The notes under the pieces: generated by a model
Seen by the model: the letters and a program-made list of their open reading frames with translations, nothing else
What the model was told of the DNA's origin: nothing
Database searches by the model: none
Position numbers and translations under genes: made by a program
NCBI RefSeq assembly: GCF_040436345.1
Contig: NC_133235.1
Span: forward strand, 18,562,660-18,626,659
Direction: 5' to 3'
Source: Pagrus major
Taxonomy: Eukaryota; Chordata; Actinopteri; Spariformes; Sparidae
DNA: 64,000 nt
Part shown: piece by piece, positions 1 to 11,470 of the stretch
How the letters are laid out: each line of letters opens with the position of its first letter
Numbering within the stretch: position 1 is the stretch's first letter

Positions 1-373
1 CTTGCATCTGGAGAAAAGATTATAGGCCAGGGTATCTCTGCAGCACTGCAGTACATCATTGCAAGGCTGTTTTGTCACACATTTTACCTTGCGATTTGTA
101 TATTGCACTTAGCCATATTGTGATTTCAACAATATTTCAATTAATTGTCAGCCCTACTTTGTCAATGAATTATCAAGCTTACATATATCTCATTGATTAA
201 TATAATCTGCCATTAAAATGCCACGATTATTCTTCTTTCGACCAGAGCATTTTGACAGAGTTCATAAACAATGTGATTAATGAAAAATAACATTTCTGCC
301 ATCTAACATTTTGCATTTTTGCCTAAACTACAAAGAGATGTAAGAACCCTGTTTATAAGGTGTCATTACTCAC

Positions 374-3300
374 CAGTTGACTCCATCAGCCTCCACCCAG
401 GCAAACCTGTACTCATTGACCCTCAGCATCAACTGAAGGCATCCAGCCACACACTGGACATATTGAGAGCTCTGCGAAGGACAGATGCAAACATTTACTC
501 AAACAGAAGCGGGAGCCTCAGCAGTGTAATCAGGAAAACAAACAAAATGTTAGAGGGTCAAGTACAATTAGTGCAATTCTGAAACATGGAGTAGTTGACA
601 AGCAGATACAGCACGTGGAAGAAGGCCAGTCCAAAAACTTGCATTACTGTCACCCATCAAACCTGAGGCATTGCACATGCAGTCTATAGTATTACACACA
701 TTAACAACATGCTAGATCACAGACCCGATAGTACAATACAGAGCAATAGCAGGGAAAAGCGTCCCATCACACCTGAGCAGAATAATGTAAATTTGAGATT
801 AGAGAGTGGAGGAAGCTGAGAGGAGAAAAATAGATCACATTAATCTGTTAGGTAAAAGAGGTTGAAGACAAGCAAAGAAGTCCAGCAAAGAGAACAGGCA
901 GCAGTGACGACAGAAGAGCAGAGGAGTGGAGGAGGTTACCTGGTTGAAAATGCAGAGGAAAAGATGATGTTGAGTTATTAGATAGATAGCGCTCGTGTCA
1001 ACAGAATTCTGAGCACACTCCTCAGAATAATCACGCTAATGCTTATGCTTAAGGTATGGGATAGTAGGACGCTGCTGCTGCTGTGCAAATGCTATTCCAA
1101 TTTCCCTTGTTATCCTAATGTACAGGAAAAGCTGTGTGTCTCATGCACTCTCAGCATTAAGGAGAAGTGGCTGGCGGCATGCAATTTCCACATGTACAGT
1201 TAAAACTCCATGCTGTCAAAATGGAGAATTGCTCTGACAGACTCAGGTCTCCAACAATCTGCAATTATTCATGAATAACTGGAGTGCAAGAACAGAATGG
1301 GAGAGACAGGGGAAAGAAAAGATGTGAAAGTTCAGAGACAGCTGACAGAGTCCAGCTTGCACAAACCCTGCCGTTTTTTGTCGTTGTAATTTTTGGGTTT
1401 TGGAAGCGCCAGGCTGACCGATGATGCACTTCACACATACTCACTTCACTGGGGGAAATAGTTCCTGCTCCTGAGCCTGATTCTGGACCTGTACCATGTA
1501 GGTTCTAATGGGAGATAAACAAAAAAAAACAAGTGCACAATTGTTCACAATCCATCGCTTAGTGCTAAATTACAGTGGCACTGGAACACAGTGTGTGCTG
1601 TAATCTTGACCACAATTCAGTGACAGTGGATGCTCACTGATGGGCTGTTCGGGAGAGAAATGCAGTCAAACATAATTTCAAGAAGCAGTCATAGCATAAG
1701 AACAAACTTGAAAAGACACAGAATGTTTAGAACAAAGAGAGACAACATCACGCTTTTCTTTGGAGGTGCTGGCTTTACCTGAACCTCCGGATATTTTGGA
1801 AATACTGGTGTGCAAAGCAGAGGCACAAAAGAAACAGGAAATCAATATTCAGCTGTTTCATCAGCCCACTCTATAGCGTATACATCTGCCAAGGCAAAGC
1901 CAGCACCTTCAATGCAGCTTTCATCAGACCATCTCAAGGCCTGACAAGTCAACTCACACTCAACACGAATAAATGCATAATATTCATTCAGACAAGGTTT
2001 TCACTGTGAGCCCAAACAACAGAATTTAACAGAAAATGAAGAGAGACAGAAAGTGGAAATTACTTTGCCATTTAAGATAATTAGACTCTTTGGGGGGAAA
2101 AAAATCAAACTCATTATTAAAGAGAGGGAGCCAGTATCTCCAGAAGCTGACGTCCTAATATCTAAGAAATTAATAACCCATGACATGATGAATTAAAAAT
2201 GAAACAAAAAAGGGTCATTTTTTCAAAACTCCATTATGTGGTCAATTATGTACACTGACAGAAAATTCGATTTCTTATAGCACAAATCATTATCATGTTT
2301 ATGACATCTTGTTTATTCATTATTTATTTATTTAGAGTCATTTTCAAATGGCCAAAAAACTATAGACTTAGAAATGAACAGAAAAATTTGGCTTCAAAAA
2401 GGAACCACCTTGAAAAGAATAAATTAATTGAGTCCTGTTCACCTTTCTTGAATTGCCACAATCTGGCTATATACAGTATGTTTTCCCTCGCCTTATATGA
2501 CTTCCTCTAACTGCACTGTACTGTCATAATCTGATGTTATTTACATAAAAGCAGACATAATACATACTTTGTAGTTTCACTGTAAAATGACAGAAAATGT
2601 GACAGGTGACATGATAACATTGGTGTATCTGCTTGACATGCATTTTTGTAGTAAAAGCAATGACAAAAGTCACTTTAGATAAATACTTCCACAACCAAAT
2701 TCTGACTGACGTACCTGTGAACTGAGTTGGCTTTTGATCCAGTTGAAGTAGTAGTTAAGATCACTTCCCTCCATCAGATCACGGCCCCAGGCAGCCAGCT
2801 TAGCGATGATCCTCGCCGCCTTATGGAAGAAGGACATTTTCAGCTCATATTGTTGTGCATCAATGGATGAAATTTACGCCAAGCCCAACCTTTAGTATTC
2901 ATCAATCATTATTTCTTTCAAAATTGTTCCTTCTTGCTGTGAAATGTGTAACATATACACACAGTAACATTTTTCCATTTGTAGCACTGACTATATGACC
3001 ACGTCTTCCATGATGACTTACAGCATCTTTGGTTGAAATACCAGTGAGAAGAAGAAATAAAGAAAACAAATAACGTTGAAGGCTGCAATAACATGTGCTT
3101 CAATTTAAAAATACCTTGTTCTGAAACACTACAAAAGGTACTGAACAAAACATGATCTACAACCTCATCTAAGCGCCGAAATTACTGAGCAATTTCAGCT
3201 TGATAAGTGCCTCCTGGGTCCTGTGATGAGACAGGAACAAATTGTGTTCTCCAATTTCCCCCTTGTCAGGAGAGGATATGTAGAAATATCGGGGCTCTAA

Positions 3301-6300
3301 TTTAAAAGCAAGAATGAGAATGATAGTTGGCTTGAGTTAAAGTGCTGTGTCACACTCTTGGGGTCACATTAAGCCCACCTGCTGGATGCCATCTGGCTGG
3401 TATTTTAAATCAAGCTGTGGGTGTCCTATCATACTACTCAGTTTGCCATTGGGTGGACATTTTCAATCTGTAAAGGGTGGCAGGGAGAAATCATTAGATT
3501 AATTGCCTGTTTTTGTGGGAAAAGATGAAGGTTGCTTTGTGAGGAATTATTGATGTCTTTCTATGATTAGAGTCAGAGTCGAACCTGTGAAAAATTCATG
3601 GCTGGAGAACATAATCTTACCTGTGAAAAAAAGATCTCCTGCATCCTGTTCTGTGCAATATGTGGTCTGAGAGGTTGCTCTAAATTATATCATCTCAGCT
3701 ACTAAAATATTACACTGTGCTTAAGTTTTTAGCCTGCACTAGATGTTTCTTTACATAGTTCACACCCCAGTGTGCACACATGTTCACCTTGTTTATTCTA
3801 CAGACTGACAATGGTACTCATGATAGATAACATTTATAGGTAGCAAAAGGTTGCCTTGGTTACAGGATTGGTTTGACATGTGGTAACTAGTCTGTCGTTG
3901 CAGGGACAACTGGAGGTGTTATATGCCTTTCATTTGCATTTTTCCATATTCAAAACACAAAGCAAAAAGTATGATTAACTCTTAACTCACCATGTGGACA
4001 GTGAAAAGGTCCTGACGATTCAGCATTGGAAGGAAGTAGGACCAGGCGGTGTTCTTCGTCTTTTTGGCGTAGTCAAAGAAGATGTTCACGCGCTGATGGT
4101 TCTCCTGAGTCACGGTAAAATCTTAGATGAGTTCTCAGATTCAGACTTATTTGCTGCACAGCTGAAGAAACTGATGGACTGCATGAAATACGAGCCATCG
4201 TTACAAAACTATTTGACCTTTTCAAATAATGGTTTAATGTTTTTCTTTCAGCTCCATGAATTTAACCTACTGATTTTCCAGGTTTGTTATTACATTCATA
4301 ACAAATCTAAGTTGTAGTTGTGTTCATTTGATCTTATTTATATTAAAAAAGGAAAAAATCTGAGCTTAATTTAGGTGAAATAAACCAAACACCTTTTCCA
4401 AATTTGCCAGATCTAAAGTTTAATGCCCTGTTTAATAACAATAATTATAACTGATATGCCTAAAGTCCATACACAAAGGAGAACTTCAATATTTAATTGA
4501 TGTTTATGTCCCATTTCCTCATTTAACTCTTGGAAATCATGACACTGCCAAAGACTTTGAGTGCAATCAAAACCTAAATCAGAACTCCTGCTTGGTGAAA
4601 CTAAAATGATAAAGTCCAGAGATCTCAAGTTCTCTCACCAACGGTCCTGCTGTCCTCTCAAAATGTCTATATATATGTACATGCATGTCCTATTTGTTCA
4701 CAGTCAGTGGGTCTGTCTGTTTACCTGCAGAGTGTCATCAATCAGAGTCAGGATGTACTGGACTGTCTGCTCCTTGGAGATGTGGGCCATCAGGTTCAGA
4801 AAGGTTTTCGCACACTGCACACAAACAAAATAAATAAATACATACAAAGTCAGACACAGCACAAAGACACAGCATGTGATAAATTGAGTGAACTGCCTTT
4901 GCCTTTATTTCTGTCTGGCACCTCCAAAAACAGTCCACAGACTGTCAGCAAAATGTGAGAAGGTGTATCTGAATTGAGGTTTCACATGAATGTATTCCAC
5001 ACGGATCAGTATTGTTACAGTATAAAGGTGCTTTCAGGCCGATAATAGCTCTAAAGCAGAGCAATGCAGGACGCTACGCTGGTGTGGGCATGTTAGTACT
5101 GGGTACAGGGAGAACACAAACTGTCCGAGTTAAAAGGTGTTACAAAAGCAAAGATACTGCAGGTGGTTCAATGTCTTTTGAAGAAGAATAGTACAGTACA
5201 ACTCTTATATGGCAAATTTAATACTTTGAATAATCCCCAAAGCTACAGGCTCCCAGGTACTCCACTGAGTTTAACATTTGTACAAATAGTCACCATAATC
5301 CTGTGTATTTTGCTGCAATGCCAATATTTATCTTCACGCAACCAGCAGTGAGTCTGCTCAGTTTGGAAGGATGTGAGCTCAAGATCAGAATAAAAACAAT
5401 CATAAAGAAATCTAAAAGGAGATTTGTTCAAGCATCTGTCGGATGAAGCGTTGACTACAGACACAAAAATGCACAGATAATGTAAAGGACTGAATACCTG
5501 ATGTCCTTCGTTGGTCAGGATGACCTGTTTCTCCTCAGTGTTGGCCACCTCAAATTTCTTGATGAATTCACAGTCCTCTGCAGAGATCATCTGACTCCTG
5601 CGAGATAATTCATCAAGACATTGCCATATTAGCATAACGCTACTACAGTTTGTTTTGTTGTTTGCTGTATCGTAAGCAACTGGACGTGTTTCAGAGGTGA
5701 TGAGAGGTGAATCACCACGACCTGGATGACTGTGAACCTTCATCAACATACTACAATTTGTGTACGATCACTTGAGGAAATTCATGAACACACTTTTGAC
5801 TTTGAACAACAGCAAGACCAACTAATAAAGAGTGATAGTTCCTATTGATTATTCATGAGGCATTCAAAACATCGTCTTTGTCATTGGAGCAGTCCATACA
5901 GCATACAAACATGCCACCGACACTCTCACTGGGAGAGAGAGTGGCCTTCGCCTCGTCACTAGCATGCTGCTTCTAATTACAAGGGCAGCTTGAACTATCA
6001 TGGCAATTAACCTGTAAATACCACACATTGTAGTTAAAGCGAAACACACCATGGGAGGTGCATGGTAAAAACAGGATTATGGTATTTAAACAAGGAATTA
6101 GAAATGATGTGATTCATAGGTCATATCTGCTGCATAAAAACTCAAAGAGGAAGTAGCACTCAAGACAGTGAATCACAACACAGGAACTAGAGGAGCTGCT
6201 TTTAGATTGGCACACTGCGCTCAGTCTGCAATTATTACACCAATGTATTCAGACAGATTGATTGAATGAGAGCTTAAGTGCCTGACACGCTGACTTAAAA

Positions 6301-6921
6301 AATCCCAAGAATTAATTCTCATTGTGTTTTTTTCAAGAGAGCGCTGGTCGAGACCGGCAAGCAGCACAGTTATAGACATAAATCAAAAGTGATAACAATC
6401 GGAGCAAAGACAAATAACACTTTTCTCAGTCATAAAATGTCAAAACATTCATCAACATTCAAAACATCTACAGCCAAGTGTCATTTCTTCCAAGTTGTTT
6501 GGAGTCAGGTTAAATGCATCCAGTGAGGCCGGCTCCTGAAGGTTCAGGCACATTTGGTAACTGCTTCCGAGCAGACTGAGCAGTATACTTAAATGATCAT
6601 TTTCCAACTTCGGTATGGACTTAAGGGACACCTAGTAGAAATCACTCCTTGATTTCCTCAATAATAAACATCAAGTGTCGACAAATATCGACATTTCCTA
6701 AGCTCTGTAAATGTAATAATCATGGCAGAGCTGTTGTATTGAATTGTGAAAGTGTACCCACTCAAGTGTCCATTAACATGATGTACTGTTGTGTGTCTGT
6801 GCATGTGTACTTACTGCAGGTAGGACTGCCAGTTGACCAGATTGGCCCGCACCTCAGCTGCCTTTGCAGCGATGATGTTGGTGGGGACTGCAGCGTCCAC
6901 AGCCCCGCGGATATCCATCAT
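374..6921 (-). CDS. atp6v1h: V-type proton ATPase subunit H (N-terminal half; 3' exons outside window)
   Basis: Regulatory subunit H of the cytosolic V1 sector, needed for ATP-driven proton pumping by the vacuolar ATPase on lysosomes and endosomes. Six coding exons read on the minus strand with matching phases: 6815-6921 (start; MMDIRGAVDAAVPTNIIAAK), 5498-5597 (SQMISAEDCEFIKKFE), 4725-4814 (CAKTFLNLMAHISKEQTVQY), 3991-4104 (ENHQRVNIFFDYAKKTKNTA), 2715-2819 (AARIIAKLAAWGRDLMEGSD) and 374-471 (SSQYVQCVAGCLQLMLRVNE). All introns are GT-AG. This covers about 205 residues; the human protein has 483. The start is the first of two tandem ATGs; human begins MTKMDIRG. The in-frame 18-residue alternative exon known in mammals between the last two listed exons was not found, so this corresponds to the short splice form. 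The gene continues past the left edge. It lies head-to-head with rgs20. Identification rests on near-identity to the vertebrate protein. Confidence 0.95.
5663..5747. repeat. Repeat family D, deletion derivative in an atp6v1h intron
   Basis: The segment starts TGCTGTATCGTAAGCAACTG and ends with the GACCTGGATGACTG / CTTCATCAA edge of the element seen in full at 53656-54080, joined directly with the middle missing. It begins only 66 bases from atp6v1h exon 3 (5498-5597). Confidence 0.65.
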
Positions 6922-7727
6922 GTATTATATCTACTACAGTATATGTACTGATAAAATCCAAATCCACCTGGATGGAAACACCAGAGTTAACATCAGCACA
7001 GGGTGATCAACATCAGAGGCACTGTTGCAAGCTTTAAGCCTGGCTGTGTGTGTTTACTAGAAGCTGCAATTTATAGAAAGTGAGGATTTACAAATTATAG
7101 CAAAAATATGCTAATAATCAGTTAAATATTGCATAACAGTTAGCTAAATTGGTTAGCTTTTACCATGAGGGAACCTATGAGCTATACAGGAATTTTTGAG
7201 CTGCAAATAATTTACGGTTAAAACCATTGATAATTCTTTGAAATATTAACCTTACATCTAATTTAAGAAGTTTAACCCCGACGTTATTCAGCAAGCTAAC
7301 AAGCGGACCAGTCTCCAGTCAAAACCCCTAGCAGCAGGTCATGCTAACTAGCTTAGCTAACCCAATGTCACGACATTACATGATGGGTTTTACTAAGAAA
7401 TAAGAGACAACGCAGTACTATGACATGAGACTGTATTAAGGCTGTCGCCAGATATACATATAATATTGTGAAATTATTAAGGTGGCACAGGTAACACCGT
7501 CAGCTCGGCGTTAGCTAGCAACAACTAGCAAAATAAGCTGCTGCTAACCTAAGCTAGCTGTGCTAACATAGCTTCGCGTCCTTTCTGTCGCCGTGTCAAA
7601 ATGACAACAGCTCCGCAGGTGATGGCATTTACAAGCACAGAGTAAGACGAATCGTACAATCCGGATATTTTAATTTATTTTAATCACATGAAGAATAACG
7701 GAGTGAAAACTGTGTTGAACCACTCAC
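6922..7727. other. atp6v1h intron 1, rich in GCTAGC/GCTAAC motifs
   Basis: No coding is visible. From 7290 to 7580 the words GCTAGC, GCTAAC, TTAGC and their complements recur about every 30-40 bases. A similar texture occurs in tcea1 intron 1 (33340-33810), suggesting decayed copies of teleost repeats carrying this motif. Confidence 0.4.
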
Positions 7728-7790
7728 CCAGATCCTGTGCTGCGCGAACAGCTGACAGACTACAACACGGCGTCACGCTCTATCATGTGA
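7728..7790 (-). other. atp6v1h: Candidate non-coding first exon of atp6v1h
   Basis: On the minus strand a good donor (GTGAG, complement of 7723-7727) closes a GC-richer segment that would join to an acceptor just upstream of the coding exon at 6922-6940, where CTGTAG lies close before the ATG. No ATG-initiated coding is expected here. The upper end is set only by the assumed transcription start near the paired E-boxes and is approximate. Confidence 0.5.
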
Positions 7791-7805
7791 CAGGCGGTCA
7801 CATGA
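7783..7805. promoter_or_regulatory. Paired CLEAR-like E-boxes at the atp6v1h promoter
   Basis: TCATGTGAC (7783-7791) and GTCACATGA (7797-7805) are reverse complements of each other, separated by five bases. Each resembles the lysosomal CLEAR/M-box element (consensus GTCACGTGAC) bound by TFEB/MITF factors, with one change in the CpG. They sit at the inferred start of a V-ATPase gene, a class known to be regulated by TFEB. The function is inferred. Confidence 0.5.
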
Positions 7806-9120
7806 GCGGCTGTCTGAACTCAGCACAAGTTAGAGGTGAGGGTAAATAAGTGCCAGCTGCATGTACACTTAAATCCTAAATGTTGTGACAGTCCATTAGT
7901 ATAAACATCCAGGCAACAGATACGTTTCTAACAGACAGATAGTGTTGTCTTGTCCTGGTTTGAAAGGCTGCATTACAGCAAAGTGATGTGAGTTTCTGAC
8001 CTGAGTCAGTGTATCAACAATAGTGATGCTTATTGATGTTATTGTGTTCATATTGTGTCATTGTGTAAGGATTTCAAAACACTACAGCAACCAGATTTCA
8101 CAAGATTCAGTATTAAATTGACGTTATAAAAAGGTAAAAACATTCTGGTAAAAAGTTATTTAAAAGTTTCTACTGATCTGATCAGCCTGAGATGCTCCGG
8201 CAGGGATCCGTCTGCCTTTCTATTATTGTCTGTGGCTCTGCTTAATGTTGAAATTGAGCATTTAATTTAACACAAGTTAGTGACTTAAAGACTTGGTGTT
8301 TTCGGTTTAAGTTACCATGTCGAGCTTTTAAATATGTCTGTGTCTGTGTGAACAATTCAGAAACTCTACCCCCATATTGTCTTTTTAATTATTAACAACC
8401 TCATCTGCTGCTGCAGTGAAATATGAAATTGATACAACCAAAGGCGGTCCGTGCCCCCGCTGCCAAAGCGCGGACCAGACAGCAAATATCCCCGAGAAGC
8501 AAAACAATCCTTGGAAAGAGAAGCAGGAGGGCAGATAAAGTAATGATGCTGTTAGTTTCTGTCTGTAAGAAACACCAAACTGAGATCTGCCGTTGCACTT
8601 GCACTTTAACTTTGTGGCTTTGTGAGGATGACAGAGAGCTGAAGTCATGTTGCTCACACCGAAGAGCTCTGATCAGTGTTTATCCTTGTGAGTGTCCAAT
8701 GAGCAACATGCATGACCGGGTGCGACCCATCAGGAGCTCCACAGGCACCACGGTTGACGATATATTAATGGTTCTGCATGTGCATTGCAGCCATATGTTT
8801 CCTCTACAAAAGTCCATTTAGCAATGTGTTTTAATCCATTGTATTACATGGGAACTCATCAAGGAGCACACACAATCACAAATGAATCCACGTCTGTCAC
8901 TAGTCTTCCTCTCCGTCCATCTCACTCAGACACTAAGACCTCCTGGCTTAATCTGGCCTAAGCTGGTGAGACGCAGTAAAGCACAGAGGAATCAGGATTG
9001 CATCCAGTGGGAACATTGTCCTAATCCCCTTCTGCCCTCTCCTTTGTAAACACTCTTCTCTCCGTCAGGGTCACTGATGCTTTTTTTTCCCCCTTCTCTA
9101 CCTCTGTCACAATGTGCTGC
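7806..9120. other. Intergenic spacer between atp6v1h and the upstream rgs20 candidate exon
   Basis: There is no recognisable gene. An open frame at 8423-8821 has no homology I recognise and no supporting splice sites. A pyrimidine-rich tract at about 9080-9119 ends in TGCTGCAG and makes a plausible splice acceptor for the next exon. Confidence 0.4.
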
Positions 9121-9419
9121 AGAAGAGACGCCGGGAAAACATAGAGGAAAGGAGCAAGGAGTGTGTGGATTTCTTATGATCTCAGAGAGACTTGAGCCTC
9201 ACGTGGCGAGTGAGGCCTCATGGCAGGAGCATGCCATGTGTTAGAGCGGTGAGGCAGTGGGAGATCAGGCCCACGTCTGCTCTGCGGGGGATCAGACGCG
9301 CAAGGGCCCTGATGTGGCGGCCGATACGGGGACTGGCCCGGGCGTGCCGGAACCGGGCGGGGTACCCGGTGAACTACAATGACCCGATCCAGGAGGAGCA
9401 GGAGATGGTGTGCCTTGAG
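9121..9419 (+). other. Candidate upstream first/second exon of rgs20 (alternative N-terminus)
   Basis: This is a GC-rich island in AT-rich spacer. It is preceded by a polypyrimidine tract and CAG (9118-9120) and followed by a donor GTATGG at 9420. An ATG at 9231 opens 63 codons without a stop to the donor, ending in phase 0 (residues PVNYNDPIQEEQEMVCLE). The Cys-string exon of rgs20 at 18561 also begins in phase 0 with an in-frame CCC before its ATG, so splicing the two gives a continuous N-terminally extended RGS20. The encoded Arg-rich segment does not resemble the long retinal human N-terminus that I know. It could instead belong to an unrelated transcript. Confidence 0.4.
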
Positions 9420-10379
9420 GTATGGGCGTTGTTGTAGTTTTATTTTCTCCAATAAGCACTACTGTTTTGATAATAGTTAGTTATCATAAACAAAACCACT
9501 GATGATAACTTTAATAATGGATCAGATGCAGTCAGAAGTCACCGACCAGTCTGATAAAACCACAGCCTCACTGGAGTTTCACGAAGTTCAGCAGGCTATG
9601 TCGCTTGTTTGTTGTTGCCCTGACAACAGGTCATAAATAACGAAATAACAGACTAATAAAGAGGCTAATTTAAACCTCAGAGAAGCCATATATCTTTCAG
9701 ATGATATTTGTTTCAATTATTAATCGCATGCAGTAAATTCAACATCCCTCACTCTGTTGTTTGTTGTTGTTGTTGCAACTTGGCTGCTTCTGTCTGAGTG
9801 ACAGCAGCTCTTTTTTGCTTTCTTGCCAAACCTCTATTTCGGGGAGCACTTCCTGTCTGAAGGAGGCTTAAGAAGATTAAAAGAAGAAGATGGTGCATCT
9901 TGAAATAGTGTGATACTACTGTAGTTATTAGAAATCTAAACAAAGTTACGCAGTCAGTAGTTCAAAATACATCCTAACTCTATATGGAGAAACAACTAAG
10001 TGAGATGTGAGTACGTTCAGTCAGTCCTAAAAATAGTGTGAACATGTGATTTGGCTTTGAGTTTGGCAGCAGAATCAGTCTTAGTAAGTGGATAAATAAA
10101 GATTTCCGATATTTCTCCGTAGTAAGGGGAACTATGTTACTATTCAGAGAGGGGAAGGGATTGTGAGGGAGCCATGAGGACACAGGAGCTGCTCCCGGAG
10201 CTGAGTGGGAGGACAGAGGAGTCAGGTCAGGTCATTAACATATACATCACACAAATGTGTTGCTTGGCGGAGAGCAGAACTGGTGCCTGATGAATTACAG
10301 TCATAATATTTTACTTAAATAAAGATAAACAAAAGTGATCTCCACATTAACAGAGTACTCCACTGATTTATCACTACAG

Positions 10380-10860
10380 TACCATAACATTGTGGACTCA
10401 AGTCATTTGGTCCAAGTATCAAGCGAGTAACAAGTCATTTTGATTAGACCAAAAGTCAGTTCACCCCTCAAGATTCTGCAGTAAGCTATCCGGTATTAAT
10501 AAAGAGGAAAGACAAGGTATTAACACCTGTCTAATAATGATATTGGTCAGTTTATCTTTTATGTTATTGATATTAAGTGAAATACATGTTATCAAACAAA
10601 CACAAACTTTATAAAAGCTCATTTATTCTTGATTTCTTCTCAATCCAAAAAAAAAAAAGTCACTTCTAAACAGTGAAATACTGACAGCCGGACTGAACAA
10701 CAATAAACTAAACTGAAAACATAAAATGAACACAGACAAGTCATTTGAGTCATCATGTCTCAAGTCAAGTCATGAGTCCACGTTGAGTCTCAAGTCGTTT
10801 TTTTTTCTGTCAAGTCAAGGCACAAGTCCTCAAAACAGTGACTCCACTCCACATCGCTGA
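10380..10860. repeat. CAAGTC-rich interspersed repeat
   Basis: The word CAAGTC/AAGTCA recurs many times, especially at 10738-10840, with a pure A run (10649-10660) and a T run (10799-10806). The pattern suggests a non-autonomous element common in fish; boundaries are approximate and there is no coding capacity. Confidence 0.45.
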
Positions 10861-11304
10861 CTCATTATGGACAGATTAGATGTCAAATAAAGGATCGAAG
10901 TCAATGCTTTATTCTTCCAAATCTGATGCCTACATTACCCACAATGCATCTTGCCCACACAAGCAAGATTCCGGTGTGTTATATCTGTGTTATGCTATAG
11001 TGGAGATGAGTTGATGACTTCACACCCAGACTTTTTTCATTTAAAACTTGTAGTTCTCAGCAAAAAATGAGACTGAATCAACTGACATCACTTGAGGCAA
11101 TTCATCAGAAAGACTATACAACTTGTTTTCTTGTATTCAGTTGTCCTCTCTAACACCTGTAAACATAATTTGCAGTGTTAAATAGTTGCAGTTTGTTTAT
11201 GTTTATGTACTTGTTTATGTAAACCTTAAGATCAGACAGAAGTTCTTCTTTTTTTTCTTTTTTACTGAATAAGTTCAAACAATTTGAGGTTCAAACTCAC
11301 AAAG

Positions 11305-11470
11305 ACATTTTCCACAACATACATTTTGACTTGTCGACACAGAAAAAAATCACAAGTGTAATTAATCACACTAACGACGGTCAGGTTACAGGACCAGACA
11401 CCAACCCCCTGGTCGTCATTAATGTCGTGAAGTTGACCTGTGCTTTTCCTGCTATGATATCGCAAAATAT
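11305..11470. repeat. Repeat family F, copy 1
   Basis: Shares CATTTTGACTTGTC followed by a CACAAGTGT word and neighbouring sequence with a second copy at about 60205-60320. Edges are approximate. Confidence 0.45.

Noticed and set aside
471-2715. Search for the 54-nt alternative exon of atp6v1h (KLRGSG-type)
   Set aside because: No matching segment with splice sites was seen between exons 6 and 7; it may be absent or too diverged to recognise by eye.
5243-5749. 168-codon minus-strand frame around atp6v1h exon 3 as a single exon
   Set aside because: Only 5498-5597 matches subunit H; the flanks run into introns past consensus splice sites and into a family D repeat.
8423-8821. 132-codon plus-strand frame near the atp6v1h promoter
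   Set aside because: No homology recognised, no strong splice signals at its edges, composition like the surrounding non-coding DNA.
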